NCBI GenBank assembly: GCA_910586215.1
Contig: CAJUGH010000027.1
Coordinates: 1 to 58,585, forward strand
DNA from: an uncultured Acetatifactor sp.
GTDB lineage: Bacteria; Bacillota; Clostridia; Lachnospirales; Lachnospiraceae
Direction of reading: 5' to 3'
DNA: 58,585 nucleotides
This document shows, in pieces, positions 45,457 to 53,608 of this stretch (position 1 is the first letter of the stretch; each line of letters starts with the position of its first letter). The translations under genes were made by a program, and so were the position numbers. Below the pieces are notes generated by a model that saw only the letters and a program-made list of their open reading frames with translations, searched no databases and was not told the origin of the DNA.

Positions 45457-45523
45457 ACAGACCTTCCGAAAAATAACACGGATAAAACTTCCCTCTTGCA
45501 TCCTCCACTCTCCTATGTTAGAA

Positions 45524-45551
45524 TAAAGACAAATTTTATAATCTGTCTTTA
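45524..45551 (+). promoter_or_regulatory. TetR operator and -10 box
   Basis: Perfect 8-bp arms TAAAGACA and TGTCTTTA with 12 bases between, enclosing TATAAT (45537-45542). It lies 19 bp before the TetR start codon. Position and symmetry fit autorepression. Confidence 0.65.
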
Positions 45552-45569
45552 TTTGAAAGGGGATACCAG

Positions 45570-46202
45570 ATGCCCAGAATCGCATATTCCGAGGAAGACC
45601 GGGAACGTATCCGGACTGAACTGATCACCGTGGGGCTTGAGCTGATGGCACAGCAGGGTATGCAGCGCACCACTGTGCAGCAGATCTATGAGCGGGTTGG
45701 AATCTCAAGGACTTTCTTCTACTCTTTTTTCCCTACCAAAGAAGATCTTATCGTGGAAGCCCTCTATCTCCAGCAGCCCCGTATCCTTGCCTACGCCAGG
45801 CAGCTGATGGAGCAACCATCCCTAAGCTGGCGGGATGCAGTCAGACAGTTCCTGTATTCCTGTTGTTATGGGGAGCGCAACGGTATTGCCATCCTGTCCA
45901 TCGAAGATCAGCAGCTTCTCTTCCGGCATCTGTCAGAAGAAAGCTACACACGGTTCCGGCACAGACAGTTTACCCTTTTTGGCAGGATCCTGGAATGTTT
46001 CGGCATCCAGGCAGACACGGCCCGGATCGGTTTGTTCACCAATCTCAGCCTTGCCGCCATGATTGTCCGCAAGGCCATTCCCGATTCCCTGCCAATGCTC
46101 GTACCGGAAGCTGCCGATGAAGCGGTGGACTTCCAGATTCACGCCATTGTAGATGCCCTGGAAAGATTCCGGGAGCCATTGCCGCCTGCGGACGGCAACT
46201 GA
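45570..46202 (+). CDS. TetR-family transcriptional regulator
   Basis: 210 aa. The N-terminal helix-turn-helix is typical (MAQQGMQRTTVQQIYERVGI followed by SRTFFYSFFPTKEDLI). The C-terminal ligand domain is generic. Ribosome site AAAGGGG. A palindrome overlaps its promoter. Two genes of unknown function follow at 32 and 21 bp and are probably controlled by it. Confidence 0.93.
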   Translation: MPRIAYSEEDRERIRTELITVGLELMAQQGMQRTTVQQIYERVGISRTFFYSFFPTKEDLIVEALYLQQPRILAYARQLMEQPSLSWRDAVRQFLYSCCYGERNGIAILSIEDQQLLFRHLSEESYTRFRHRQFTLFGRILECFGIQADTARIGLFTNLSLAAMIVRKAIPDSLPMLVPEAADEAVDFQIHAIVDALERFREPLPPADGN

Positions 46203-46234
46203 CAGATTCACCATTCATAGACAGGAGGATTCAT

Positions 46235-46720
46235 ATGGGGTTTTTCAGCAGATTATTCAAAGGTCCTGAAGTAGACTGGGAGAAAAGCAATGCCAATGCC
46301 GCCAGAATGAAGGCACTGTTCGGGCAGATGGTTGAAGAAGCAGACAGCTACCGTCTGCTCTTTGGTTATACGGAGGATGTGAGCCGGTTCAATTATGGCT
46401 TTGTCCATGGCAGCAAGACAAAGGTAGGCAATCTGATTGTGGGATGGAGAGAGTCCACCCGGACCATTGTGGTGGTTCCTACCGTCCCGGATCTGTCCGG
46501 CTGCGGCGATCCTGTCTATTACCACCGTTCTGAGATCTGGAAAGCCTACCGGAACAAATACCCTTCAGATGCCTTTATCATCTACCCGGACAGGAAAAGT
46601 TATATCGGTATCCTGGCCTATGACTGGCTGGATGACGAATCCCTGTATGTGTATGTATCCCAGGAAGAAGAACTAGCCGCCTTTACGGATTTCTTTTTAC
46701 ATCAGTTTGCCACCAAATAA
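46235..46720 (+). CDS. Unknown protein downstream of TetR
   Basis: 161 aa, no signal peptide. It begins with an amphipathic MGFFSRLFKGPE, which could touch a membrane or a partner. The rest alternates strand and helix (KVGNLIVGWRESTRTIVVVP, SYIGILAYDWLDDESLYVYV). I do not recognise the family. Ribosome site AGGAGG. It belongs to the TetR-161aa-DUF1266 unit. Confidence 0.8.
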   Translation: MGFFSRLFKGPEVDWEKSNANAARMKALFGQMVEEADSYRLLFGYTEDVSRFNYGFVHGSKTKVGNLIVGWRESTRTIVVVPTVPDLSGCGDPVYYHRSEIWKAYRNKYPSDAFIIYPDRKSYIGILAYDWLDDESLYVYVSQEEELAAFTDFFLHQFATK

Positions 46721-46741
46721 CAAGACAGGAGGACTGACACC

Positions 46742-47947
46742 ATGTTAGACATAGATGCCATTCGGAAAAGGGCACTGGCTGCCAGCACAAATGCCACCGA
46801 AGCCCTACAGGAATCCCAGGAAAAAAACGCCCGGCTTCTGGAGCATGCCGCCCAGGATACCCCGGAAACAGCCACGGCCTGCGATGCCCCAGATGCCATG
46901 GCAGCTCCCTCCATCCCACAGGAGACAGGGCAGGATGCCGCCAGCACACAAAGCCAGGTGGAGATCCTGGGTCAGGTGCTGGATGCGGACAGCCTGGCAC
47001 AGATGATGGCCAATACAGAACAGATGCAGAAGATGGTACAGGATGCCGTTGCCCAGGCAACCGCGTCCGGCCTGGAGGACATGATGGGGCATCTGTTTGG
47101 GGAGGACATGGGTGTCCTGGCCGCCGCCATGGAGACTCTGGCCATGGAGGACGGTGAAGAGGACGAGGAAGACCAGGAGCCGGAATCGGAGCAGATGCTG
47201 TACAACCTGCTGGAAGAGACTATGGCCAGGCTGGAAGCCCTGCCGGAACCTGCACCTGTCCCCTATCCAAAGGAGGGTCCTCCATGGGAGCAATTCGGTA
47301 TCCTGCTGTCCGGCATTGTATCCTGTCTCAACGGCCACAGCCTGGATAGAATGGATGTGGAGGAGCATGTCCCGGTCCTGGAGCAGCAGGTCGTATCCAT
47401 TGTGCGCCGCTCCTGGGGCATTGACGGACGCAAGGATCTGCTGGACATGATCCGTTACCTGGCACAGGAAGGCTATATCCTGCGCTATCAGCTATACGCA
47501 GGGGCAGCCTCACCGGAAGAACTGATGGATGAGGATATGGACGAGGCAGACCGGGAGTCCACCTGTCGCGCCTGGCGGTTTGTCCAGCAGTACAAGGCGC
47601 AGTACCATCCGGGCTTTCTGGCCGGATGGGATGTGGGCCGTGCTGCCATGCTGGCCCGTTGGGGATGCTATCTTGGATGGATCACCGAAAGTGAAGCCAT
47701 TGGCATTCTCTGGGAACTGTCCGGCAAAGCTGCAGAGCATCTGCATAGCTGGCGGGAATTCGCCCAGTCCTACCTTTTTGGCGGCCTGATGTGGAAACTG
47801 CTTCGCGGGGACAGCTCTGCCGCGTCCTATCTGGGTTACATTGCGGACGCCGCCACGGATCTGCTCACCGGACAGCCCGGATCAGATGGCGGACAATGGC
47901 GGAACTGCCCCTGGCCCGCGCAGCGGAAAATAGGTTTTACGCTGTAA
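46742..47947 (+). CDS. DUF1266 domain protein
   Basis: 401 aa. Residues 1-180 are low-complexity and helical, with an acidic run (MEDGEEDEEDQEPESEQ) at about 137. The C-terminal about 200 residues match the DUF1266 plan: SWGIDGRKDLLDMIRYLAQE, AWRFVQQYKAQY, ARWGCYLGWITESEA and LHSWREFAQSYLFGGLMW. DUF1266 proteins are of unknown function, often in secretion or stress loci. Ribosome site AGGAGG. The stop is 11 bp from the convergent lipoprotein gene, and a small stem (CAGCG-AAAA / TTTT-CGCTG) covers its last codons. Confidence 0.85.
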   Translation: MLDIDAIRKRALAASTNATEALQESQEKNARLLEHAAQDTPETATACDAPDAMAAPSIPQETGQDAASTQSQVEILGQVLDADSLAQMMANTEQMQKMVQDAVAQATASGLEDMMGHLFGEDMGVLAAAMETLAMEDGEEDEEDQEPESEQMLYNLLEETMARLEALPEPAPVPYPKEGPPWEQFGILLSGIVSCLNGHSLDRMDVEEHVPVLEQQVVSIVRRSWGIDGRKDLLDMIRYLAQEGYILRYQLYAGAASPEELMDEDMDEADRESTCRAWRFVQQYKAQYHPGFLAGWDVGRAAMLARWGCYLGWITESEAIGILWELSGKAAEHLHSWREFAQSYLFGGLMWKLLRGDSSAASYLGYIADAATDLLTGQPGSDGGQWRNCPWPAQRKIGFTL

Positions 47948-47958
47948 GTGGTCCACCG

Positions 47959-49464
47959 CTATTTCCACTCATCCAGATACAGCTGCACCCGGTTCTGGAT
48001 CCTTTCTGCCGTCTGCTGCGCGGTCAGAATATCAGCATTGTACCCGCTGATCTCCTCCCCGATGATCTGGCAGATCACGGACTGGTCGGGGAGGTACCGC
48101 CTGTCTGCCAGTGCCACCACCTCCCGCAGCATTTCCACATCCTGGGCCGTGTTGGCATAGAAATCCGGTACCTCCCCCTCCCCCTGCAGCACGGGACAAG
48201 GCTCTCCGTTGTCATAATACTGCTGTACCATGGATTCCTCCAGCATTTTCTCGAACATTTGTCTGTTCACAGGTAGGCCTCCGAAATAATTGGAGAAGTT
48301 TTTCTGTATCAGATCCCCCTCTATAGAAAACTCCCACTCTGTCCAGGCTGCTCCTACATAATATTCCAGGAAATCCCAAGCCCCTTCCGGATACTGGCTG
48401 TAGGAGCAGATTCCCATGGAATCCTGTTGGATGCTCACTGCCACACCTGTGCCATGACTACAGGGAAATCCCTTTACCACCGCGTTGTCACCGAACAGCC
48501 ATCTGAAATACTGCATATCTGCCACATTGACAATCCCTTCACAACTGGCAAGATGGGTTCCGGAGGCCACACTTTCCCGGGTAGGGCAGATCCATTCCCT
48601 GTTATCAGTGGCTTTTCCGAATTCCAGGATGCGGTAGAATTCTTCCTTACAAAAATCAGCTGTTCCCGCATCCCAATCCACATAATCCTCTATGGAAGCC
48701 TCCACCAGCCGCTCCACCGTCCGCCCCTGGCCCTTGGCCAGCGCCAGTCCGTCCCGGCCCCATCTGGCGAAGCTCTCCTGCATCTCCTCCAGGGTCCACC
48801 TGCTATCCATGCCGATCCTGCCGCCATCCCCCACGATGAAACCAAGGGTGAAGGCCGGTGATATCTCATAAAGGGCATTCCCCGTCTGGGCACATTCCAG
48901 GATGTTCCCCAGATATTTTTCCTGTTTTTCCTCTGCGGTCAAAAAAGCATTGAGATCCAGGATCACACCTGCATGTCCCAGTTCATCCGGAACCATGCCG
49001 CCCCCAAACAGAACCAGATCCGTTCCTTTTCCGGTGGCAAGATCCATGCAGAACCTGTCCGTGGATGCCTCCAGGTCAGCATGTTCCGGCTGATACTCCA
49101 CCAGTTCCACATAGTATTCCTTACTCTGGGCGTTGTAAGCTTCCAACAGATGCTGCATGCCGGACACGCCAGTGTATCCCAGAACCCCCAGGGTCAGTCT
49201 GGTCCGCCCGCCCTGTACCTGGCCCGCCTGCCCATCCTGGCCCGGAACTCCCTGTCCGTTCTGGTCCTGGCTGCCACCCTGGACTTCCTGCCCTTGATTC
49301 CCCTGGTTTTCCATGCCGGCTCTGCCCAGATCCGGGGAAAGACTTTCCAGAGGAGTTGCCGGTCCATTCCCACACCCTGTCAAAAGGAACATTCCCCATA
49401 CAATTGTCGTCAAAGTTCCTAACAATCTCTTCCTGTTTGTTTTCCTGCTGTTTTTCCTTTTCAT
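47959..49464 (-). CDS. ABC-type solute-binding lipoprotein
   Basis: 501 aa from ATG at 49464 (GGAGG 7 bases before; another ATG is two codons upstream). Lys/Arg-rich N-region, hydrophobic segment and lipobox LLTGC. A Gly/Gln-rich linker of about 45 residues precedes a family 1 binding fold (LTLGVLGYTGVSGMQHLLEA, GTDLVLFGGGMVPDELG, YPEGAWDFLEYYVGAAWTEW). The C-terminus LYLDEWK resembles that of the large lipoprotein at 28184, suggesting related binding modules. No permease gene is adjacent, so it may serve a distant transporter or act as a sensor. Confidence 0.88.
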   Translation of the reverse strand: MKRKNSRKTNRKRLLGTLTTIVWGMFLLTGCGNGPATPLESLSPDLGRAGMENQGNQGQEVQGGSQDQNGQGVPGQDGQAGQVQGGRTRLTLGVLGYTGVSGMQHLLEAYNAQSKEYYVELVEYQPEHADLEASTDRFCMDLATGKGTDLVLFGGGMVPDELGHAGVILDLNAFLTAEEKQEKYLGNILECAQTGNALYEISPAFTLGFIVGDGGRIGMDSRWTLEEMQESFARWGRDGLALAKGQGRTVERLVEASIEDYVDWDAGTADFCKEEFYRILEFGKATDNREWICPTRESVASGTHLASCEGIVNVADMQYFRWLFGDNAVVKGFPCSHGTGVAVSIQQDSMGICSYSQYPEGAWDFLEYYVGAAWTEWEFSIEGDLIQKNFSNYFGGLPVNRQMFEKMLEESMVQQYYDNGEPCPVLQGEGEVPDFYANTAQDVEMLREVVALADRRYLPDQSVICQIIGEEISGYNADILTAQQTAERIQNRVQLYLDEWK

Positions 49465-49477
49465 CTCCATACCTCCG

Positions 49478-49560
49478 TGTGCGCTTCAACGCACATACCA
49501 ATCAAAATCTGAACGTTTTCTTTCAAGCCTCCAGACATGCCGCTTCAGCGGCACACACTT
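49478..49560 (-). repeat. Hairpin leader element, long copy
   Basis: TGTGCG / CGCACA stem, then TACCAATCAAAATCTGAACG and TTTTCTTTC, then a second stem GCCGCTTCAGCGGC (49542-49555). It ends at the ribosome site of the solute-binding protein gene. A piece of the second half (CCAGACATGCCGCTTCAGC) recurs at 43215-43235. Confidence 0.6.
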
Positions 49561-49639
49561 CTTCCTTTCCCTTCTGGCCAAATCGGTTGTCTCTGACTTT
49601 ATCATACTTTGGCTCTCTTGGGATGTTTTCTGCCCACAT

Positions 49640-49691
49640 AAAAAAGGAACTGCCCGGAAACGTTTTATATACAAACGTTCAGGCAATTCCT
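49640..49691 (-). terminator. Terminator of the AgrC/LytTR operon
   Basis: Arms of about 20 bases (AGGAACTGCCCGGAAACGTT and AACGTTCAGGCAATTCCT) with an AT-rich loop, then TTTTTT on the minus strand. It lies 200 bp beyond the kinase stop because a MITE intervenes. Confidence 0.8.
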
Positions 49692-49757
49692 CTTCCGTTT
49701 GGGCAGGAACCACGTCCGGAGCCACATCCGGCTTTTGTCTGTCCTGTCCGCAACTAC

Positions 49758-49891
49758 CTAAAGCATGTTTGAAAATTCATTCCCACCATCTGCACGCCCC
49801 ACTTTGCGGTATATTTTGCCCTCATTTGGGTCAAATCTCCCACAAATCGTGACGCACATCTGACAGAAAGCAATTTTCAAACACGCTCTAG
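49758..49891. mobile_element. IS5-like MITE (134 bp) at the kinase stop codon
   Basis: Twenty-base inverted ends CTAAAGCATGTTTGAAAATT and CTAGAGCGTGTTTGAAAATT (18 of 20 identical). The outer CTAA / CTAG fit the YTAR target of IS5-group elements. No coding capacity. The right end supplies or overlaps the TAG stop of the sensor kinase gene. Confidence 0.7.
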
Positions 49892-51381
49892 GTTTTCGTC
49901 TTTGCAATTCTCAGACACTGTACAAATTCCTCTTCCCTAAAATAAGAATTCAGAAGTACATTTCTATATTTCCCTATGAGTTTCTCCGCGATCAGAAGAC
50001 CATTTCCACGGCCCGGGCCTTTGTCCGTTATTCCGGCAGCCACCCCTTTTTCCTTTGTCCGGGGCCTCACAGTGTTGCTGACAGCAAAGAGATATTCCTG
50101 CTCTTTCTCTTTAAGGGAAACCTCTACCCTCCCCTCACAGGACTTCGCTTCTTCCACTCCGTTATCAATCAGTATTCCAAGGATACGGATCAAGTCTGTC
50201 TGTCCCATGCCAAATGTATTGTCTGTGTCCACAAGCTGTACCTGTAAGTCGATTGGCACATTCTGTTCGATCCCCTGCATGATCTTGAAATACAGGAAGG
50301 ACTTCATGCCCTCACTGCGGATACAGGCCAGCTTCCCATACAGATCATTTTTGCGTAGTTCGATATCCGCAAATGGGACAATATTGTCCGCATAGAACGC
50401 CTTCATTTCCTGGTCGTTGCTTCTGTCCACAAATCCCCCCATTATAAGGAACATGTTCTTGATGTCATGCCGGATTCCCCGCATGTCATCCATATGGTTT
50501 TCCAGTTCATGGTTATACTCTGCCAGATCATGCAGATCCTTCTCCTGCAGACGCATTTCTTCCTTCACGGAGATGCTTTTGACCAGCAGGCGGATATAGA
50601 TGACCTGGATCAGCACTATCATGACAGAAAACCCGATCAGGAGCAGGGGAATGTCATAGCTGTTCTCCAGTGGCAGAAAGGGGAGCAGATGGAGTTCGTT
50701 ATCCGGGGGCAGGTACCAGGTCAGGATTCTCACCAGTTCCCGCATCAACAGGGTGCCTAAGGTGAGGAGCAGTACCAGTACGATGGAACGGTCTATCTCC
50801 ACATAGGTTGCACTGTATTCCTGCACCTTCTGTAACCATTTTCCCAGAAACATATTCAGCCAGTGCAGAAGAAAGAGCAGCAGGACTGCCCCAATGGCCA
50901 TACACACCAACAGGTATATGGCCTTCACCGGAAAACCATATACACCCTCCCTAACCAGATAGTAGTCCAGGATAAACCGTTCCCACTGCCGGTAGACAAA
51001 AAGGGCAGCCAGACAGCACAATACCCCATATCCTACCAGGATTCCATATCCCCTTTTCCTCCTCCAGACCCCCCTGACCAGCACAAGCAGTTCCAGGGAA
51101 AGCAGGAACAGAAAGGGAACAATATGCAGAAATGCAGGCGTGTCCAGACGAAGCAGATGCAGCACCACATTGTCAAACAGCATGGCACATGCAACTGCCA
51201 GCAGATCCCTGGCGGACCAGTCTATCCACACCCCCCTTTTCAAGACAGCCATAAGCAGCAGGAACTCACTGATCTGCATGGCAAAATAAAGACTACGGAA
51301 CCGCAGCCTCCACCCCAGGAACAGCAGCACTGCCAGGAGCAGCCATTCCCCCAGAAGGACTTTCTTCTTTATCTGATCCAC
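49888..51381 (-). CDS. AgrC-like sensor histidine kinase (GHKL)
   Basis: 497 aa. Seven or more hydrophobic spans cover residues about 10-275, then a coiled linker and the H box RGIRHDIKNMF. The ATPase part has GILIDNGVEEA (N box) and GRGNGLLIAEKLIGKY (G box). This is the peptide-sensing class typified by AgrC. GTG start overlapping the LytTR gene by 13 bp. No agrB/agrD-like genes are adjacent, so the ligand is unknown. The stop TAG is shared with the border of a MITE. Confidence 0.92.
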   Translation of the reverse strand: MDQIKKKVLLGEWLLLAVLLFLGWRLRFRSLYFAMQISEFLLLMAVLKRGVWIDWSARDLLAVACAMLFDNVVLHLLRLDTPAFLHIVPFLFLLSLELLVLVRGVWRRKRGYGILVGYGVLCCLAALFVYRQWERFILDYYLVREGVYGFPVKAIYLLVCMAIGAVLLLFLLHWLNMFLGKWLQKVQEYSATYVEIDRSIVLVLLLTLGTLLMRELVRILTWYLPPDNELHLLPFLPLENSYDIPLLLIGFSVMIVLIQVIYIRLLVKSISVKEEMRLQEKDLHDLAEYNHELENHMDDMRGIRHDIKNMFLIMGGFVDRSNDQEMKAFYADNIVPFADIELRKNDLYGKLACIRSEGMKSFLYFKIMQGIEQNVPIDLQVQLVDTDNTFGMGQTDLIRILGILIDNGVEEAKSCEGRVEVSLKEKEQEYLFAVSNTVRPRTKEKGVAAGITDKGPGRGNGLLIAEKLIGKYRNVLLNSYFREEEFVQCLRIAKTKT

Positions 51382-52115
51382 TTTCTGACCTCACTCCGCA
51401 TTCTAAAGGAACAGGGGACTTCCTGCTGGTTGGACATTTTCAGGAATCCCTCTTTCATCCCCAGGATGTGTCTTCTGTTCACAAGATAGGAACGATGCAC
51501 CTTCAGGAAACCGTCCCCCAGTTTCTTCTGTTCCTCCTCCAGGGTACCGATAATCGTAATCACGGATCCATTCATCGTATGATAGGTGATGCCATGGGAT
51601 ACATTTTTCTCTGTTTCCAGATACACAATGTCATCCCGCAAAACGGGGATCTCTTCCTCCATACATGGATGCAGCAGGATGACAAGGGGATCCTGTGTTT
51701 CTGTTTCTCCTCTGGTCTTACCCAGAAGCATTGTCATATACCTGCGGTATCCATCGGAAAGCATTGTCATGTCGCTACTTTTTTCCAGGAAGCCAAAGGG
51801 TTCCACCCCGCTCTTCAAGACATCCATGGCCATCTCCTGGTGGTTCGTGGTAAACACAATTTTGCAATCGCTTCCCGTCTGGCGCAAGGCTTTCGCCACA
51901 TCAATACCATTTAATTTCCCATAGCCGAAATCCAGGTCCAGGAAAATCAGATATTGTGACGGATTGTTCCTTATGTAGGAAAACAGCTCTTTACCGCCAG
52001 ATGCAAGGCTGACCACCCTGGCGTCCAGCCCCAGAGATGTAATCAACTGGTTGATCTTCTCTGCCCCCAGTTTCAAGATGAACGGATCGTCATCGCACAA
52101 TAGTATTCTCAGCAT
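51369..52115 (-). CDS. LytTR-family response regulator
   Basis: 248 aa. Receiver domain with DDDPF and the phospho-Asp in FLDLDFG; C-terminal LytTR domain with DDIVYLETEKN, FLKVHRSYLVN and RHILGMKEGF. The sequence between receiver and LytTR is longer than usual. The ribosome site before ATG at 52115 is weak. It forms an operon with the AgrC-like kinase. Confidence 0.92.
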   Translation of the reverse strand: MLRILLCDDDPFILKLGAEKINQLITSLGLDARVVSLASGGKELFSYIRNNPSQYLIFLDLDFGYGKLNGIDVAKALRQTGSDCKIVFTTNHQEMAMDVLKSGVEPFGFLEKSSDMTMLSDGYRRYMTMLLGKTRGETETQDPLVILLHPCMEEEIPVLRDDIVYLETEKNVSHGITYHTMNGSVITIIGTLEEEQKKLGDGFLKVHRSYLVNRRHILGMKEGFLKMSNQQEVPCSFRMRSEVRKWIR

Positions 52116-52276
52116 ATCGTATACCCAAAGTGCAGGAATTCATCCCCGTCTTCATAAGTCACTGCAATCTTCATGTCCCTGTCTTCCTCTCCTTCCATGG
52201 CTCTTCTGGCACCTCCCTGCCATTTCTATACTCCCATGCATCCCAAAGGAAAGCCGGGCATCTGGAAGATGTACAC

Positions 52277-52311
52277 AATCTGCCAAGGCGGCATACCGCG
52301 TTTGGCAGATT
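52277..52311. other. Strong hairpin upstream of the LytTR gene
   Basis: Perfect 10-bp arms AATCTGCCAA and TTGGCAGATT with an inner CGG/CCG stem. It may be a leader structure. The 52116-52660 gap also contains a 28-codon frame (52366-52452) and a MITE fragment but no convincing gene. Confidence 0.5.
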
Positions 52312-52365
52312 GACATACAGCAGTCTCGAAAAACCGTAATGGAATGCATTTTAACTCCGCAGCAT

Positions 52366-52452
52366 CTAAATGGCATAGGGACTTTTATAGTAAGATACCA
52401 CAAGAACAGGCAAAATACAAGCTGCACCAAAAGCCGCAAGCGTGGATATCAT
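52366..52452 (-). other. 28-codon hydrophobic frame, probable gene remnant
   Basis: Encodes MISTLAAFGAACILPVLVVS plus eight residues. It looks like the last membrane span of a lost membrane protein; no ribosome site precedes it and the MITE fragment begins 9 bp upstream. Considered and not accepted as an AgrD-like peptide. Confidence 0.25.
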
Positions 52453-52460
52453 GATGGCGG

Positions 52461-52511
52461 GTTACTGTTCACTCAATACTGCCGCGAAGTGTTTTCACAC
52501 GGTTTTGCACT
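52461..52511 (-). repeat. MITE-like element, inverted partial copy
   Basis: Starts GTTACTGTTCACTCAATACT and continues GCCGCGAAGTGTTTTCAC, matching the reverse complement of the right end of the copy at 56922. The match fades after about 50 bases. Confidence 0.7.
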
Positions 52512-52660
52512 TCCTGCAAACGCCATCGATGTCCACCCGTGAGCAGGAGCCAGATGGTGGGAGGAATTTTTGTGGTGTGTTTCCTGCCCGATGCTATGCT
52601 TTTGCCAGTGCCCTTATCCTCCGTTTTCTACACTCTGTGATACCTGACAGGCTTTCCCTT

Positions 52661-53404
52661 TCATAAGCGAATATCCACTGGCACATAGGGCGTTGGCTGT
52701 TTTTCATCGGTTCCGGACATATTCCCATCTGCATCTTTTCCTTTTACAGTCTTTGCGTCCTTATCCTCCTTTTCTTCCCTGCTTTCCTCCTTTGCTGCTT
52801 CCTCCATTGTCCTGCCTGCGTCTGACAGCGTAGAAAACTGTGCTGATGCCGCTGCCTGTGCTTTCCGTTCTATCCTGGCAAGTTCCTCTTCCTTTTTCTG
52901 TGTATCGCCGCCTCTGGCCTGGTCCAGCTTGATTTCGGATTGCAGAACTCCAGCTCTTCCTTCCATTTTTGTTGCCACGCTGCCCTGTACCTCGGCCTGT
53001 TTTATGGAGTTGTCCGCAGAAATCATGGCTTTCATACTTGCCTTGGAAAGCCCGGCGCCTTTGTTTCCCGCTTTTTTATTTCCTGCATTTATTGTGCTGC
53101 CAGGCATGTCATCCACAGAAGATCCTTTTGCCTGCTGTTTCTCTGAGCCACCCATGGCGGCTTTGCGTTGCTCCATCTTATGCTGTCTTAACTGCGCATT
53201 CAAGTCACTGATCTGCTGCTGTATTTCCTGGCGTTTCTTCCTCTTTTCCTCCAATGTCATATTCTCATTGGAAGAAAGTTCCTGCAACTGCTTCTGTGCA
53301 TTGGCGATCTGGTTCTGAATGTTCCGGCTGTAAGAATCTGTGGCCTGGTTCTTTTCCATCTGCCCAATCTGTGTGTTTACTCCGTTGATACTCTTGATTG
53401 TCAT
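52661..53404 (-). CDS. FlxA-like family protein
   Basis: 247 aa from ATG at 53404, with AGGAGGACAAGG before it; the frame extends 27 codons upstream without similarity. It starts MTIKSINGVNTQIGQM and is almost entirely helical and polar (SRNIQNQIANAQKQLQELSS, ENMTLEEKRKKRQEIQQQIS), ending in YVPVDIRL. This matches, from memory, the FlxA-like proteins of Lachnospiraceae. E. coli flxA belongs to the flagellar sigma regulon; a weak sigma-28-like GCCGAAAC box is present near 53490-53497. Function unknown. Confidence 0.85.
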   Translation of the reverse strand: MTIKSINGVNTQIGQMEKNQATDSYSRNIQNQIANAQKQLQELSSNENMTLEEKRKKRQEIQQQISDLNAQLRQHKMEQRKAAMGGSEKQQAKGSSVDDMPGSTINAGNKKAGNKGAGLSKASMKAMISADNSIKQAEVQGSVATKMEGRAGVLQSEIKLDQARGGDTQKKEEELARIERKAQAAASAQFSTLSDAGRTMEEAAKEESREEKEDKDAKTVKGKDADGNMSGTDEKQPTPYVPVDIRL

Positions 53405-53566
53405 TTTCCTTGTCCTCCTGATATCATTTTGACTTTGTTTTTTCAAGTGGTACCTTGCGCTCTTTTCGTTTCTATCTATTCTCAAGTATTGTTTCGGCGT
53501 CCAGTTCCACAGGCTAAATGGATATGCAGTGAACCGACCTTTTTCTGCTGTGAACCCATAATAATA

Positions 53567-53601
53567 CCTCTCATGCCAGACCAGTCTTCTGACATAAGAG
53601 G
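53567..53601 (-). terminator. Terminator after the second AgrC-like kinase
   Basis: Arms CCTCTCATGCCAG and CTGACATAAGAGG (11 of 13 paired), followed on the minus strand by TATTATTAT. Confidence 0.6.
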
Positions 53602-53608
53602 CTCTATT

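Noticed and set aside
52152..52439. 95-codon Cys-containing frame upstream of the LytTR gene
   Set aside because: It has no ribosome site, runs through the 52277 hairpin and shows no family pattern.
52366..52452. AgrD-like signalling peptide
   Set aside because: No charged C-terminal tail, no ribosome site and no agrB neighbour; it looks like a leftover membrane span.
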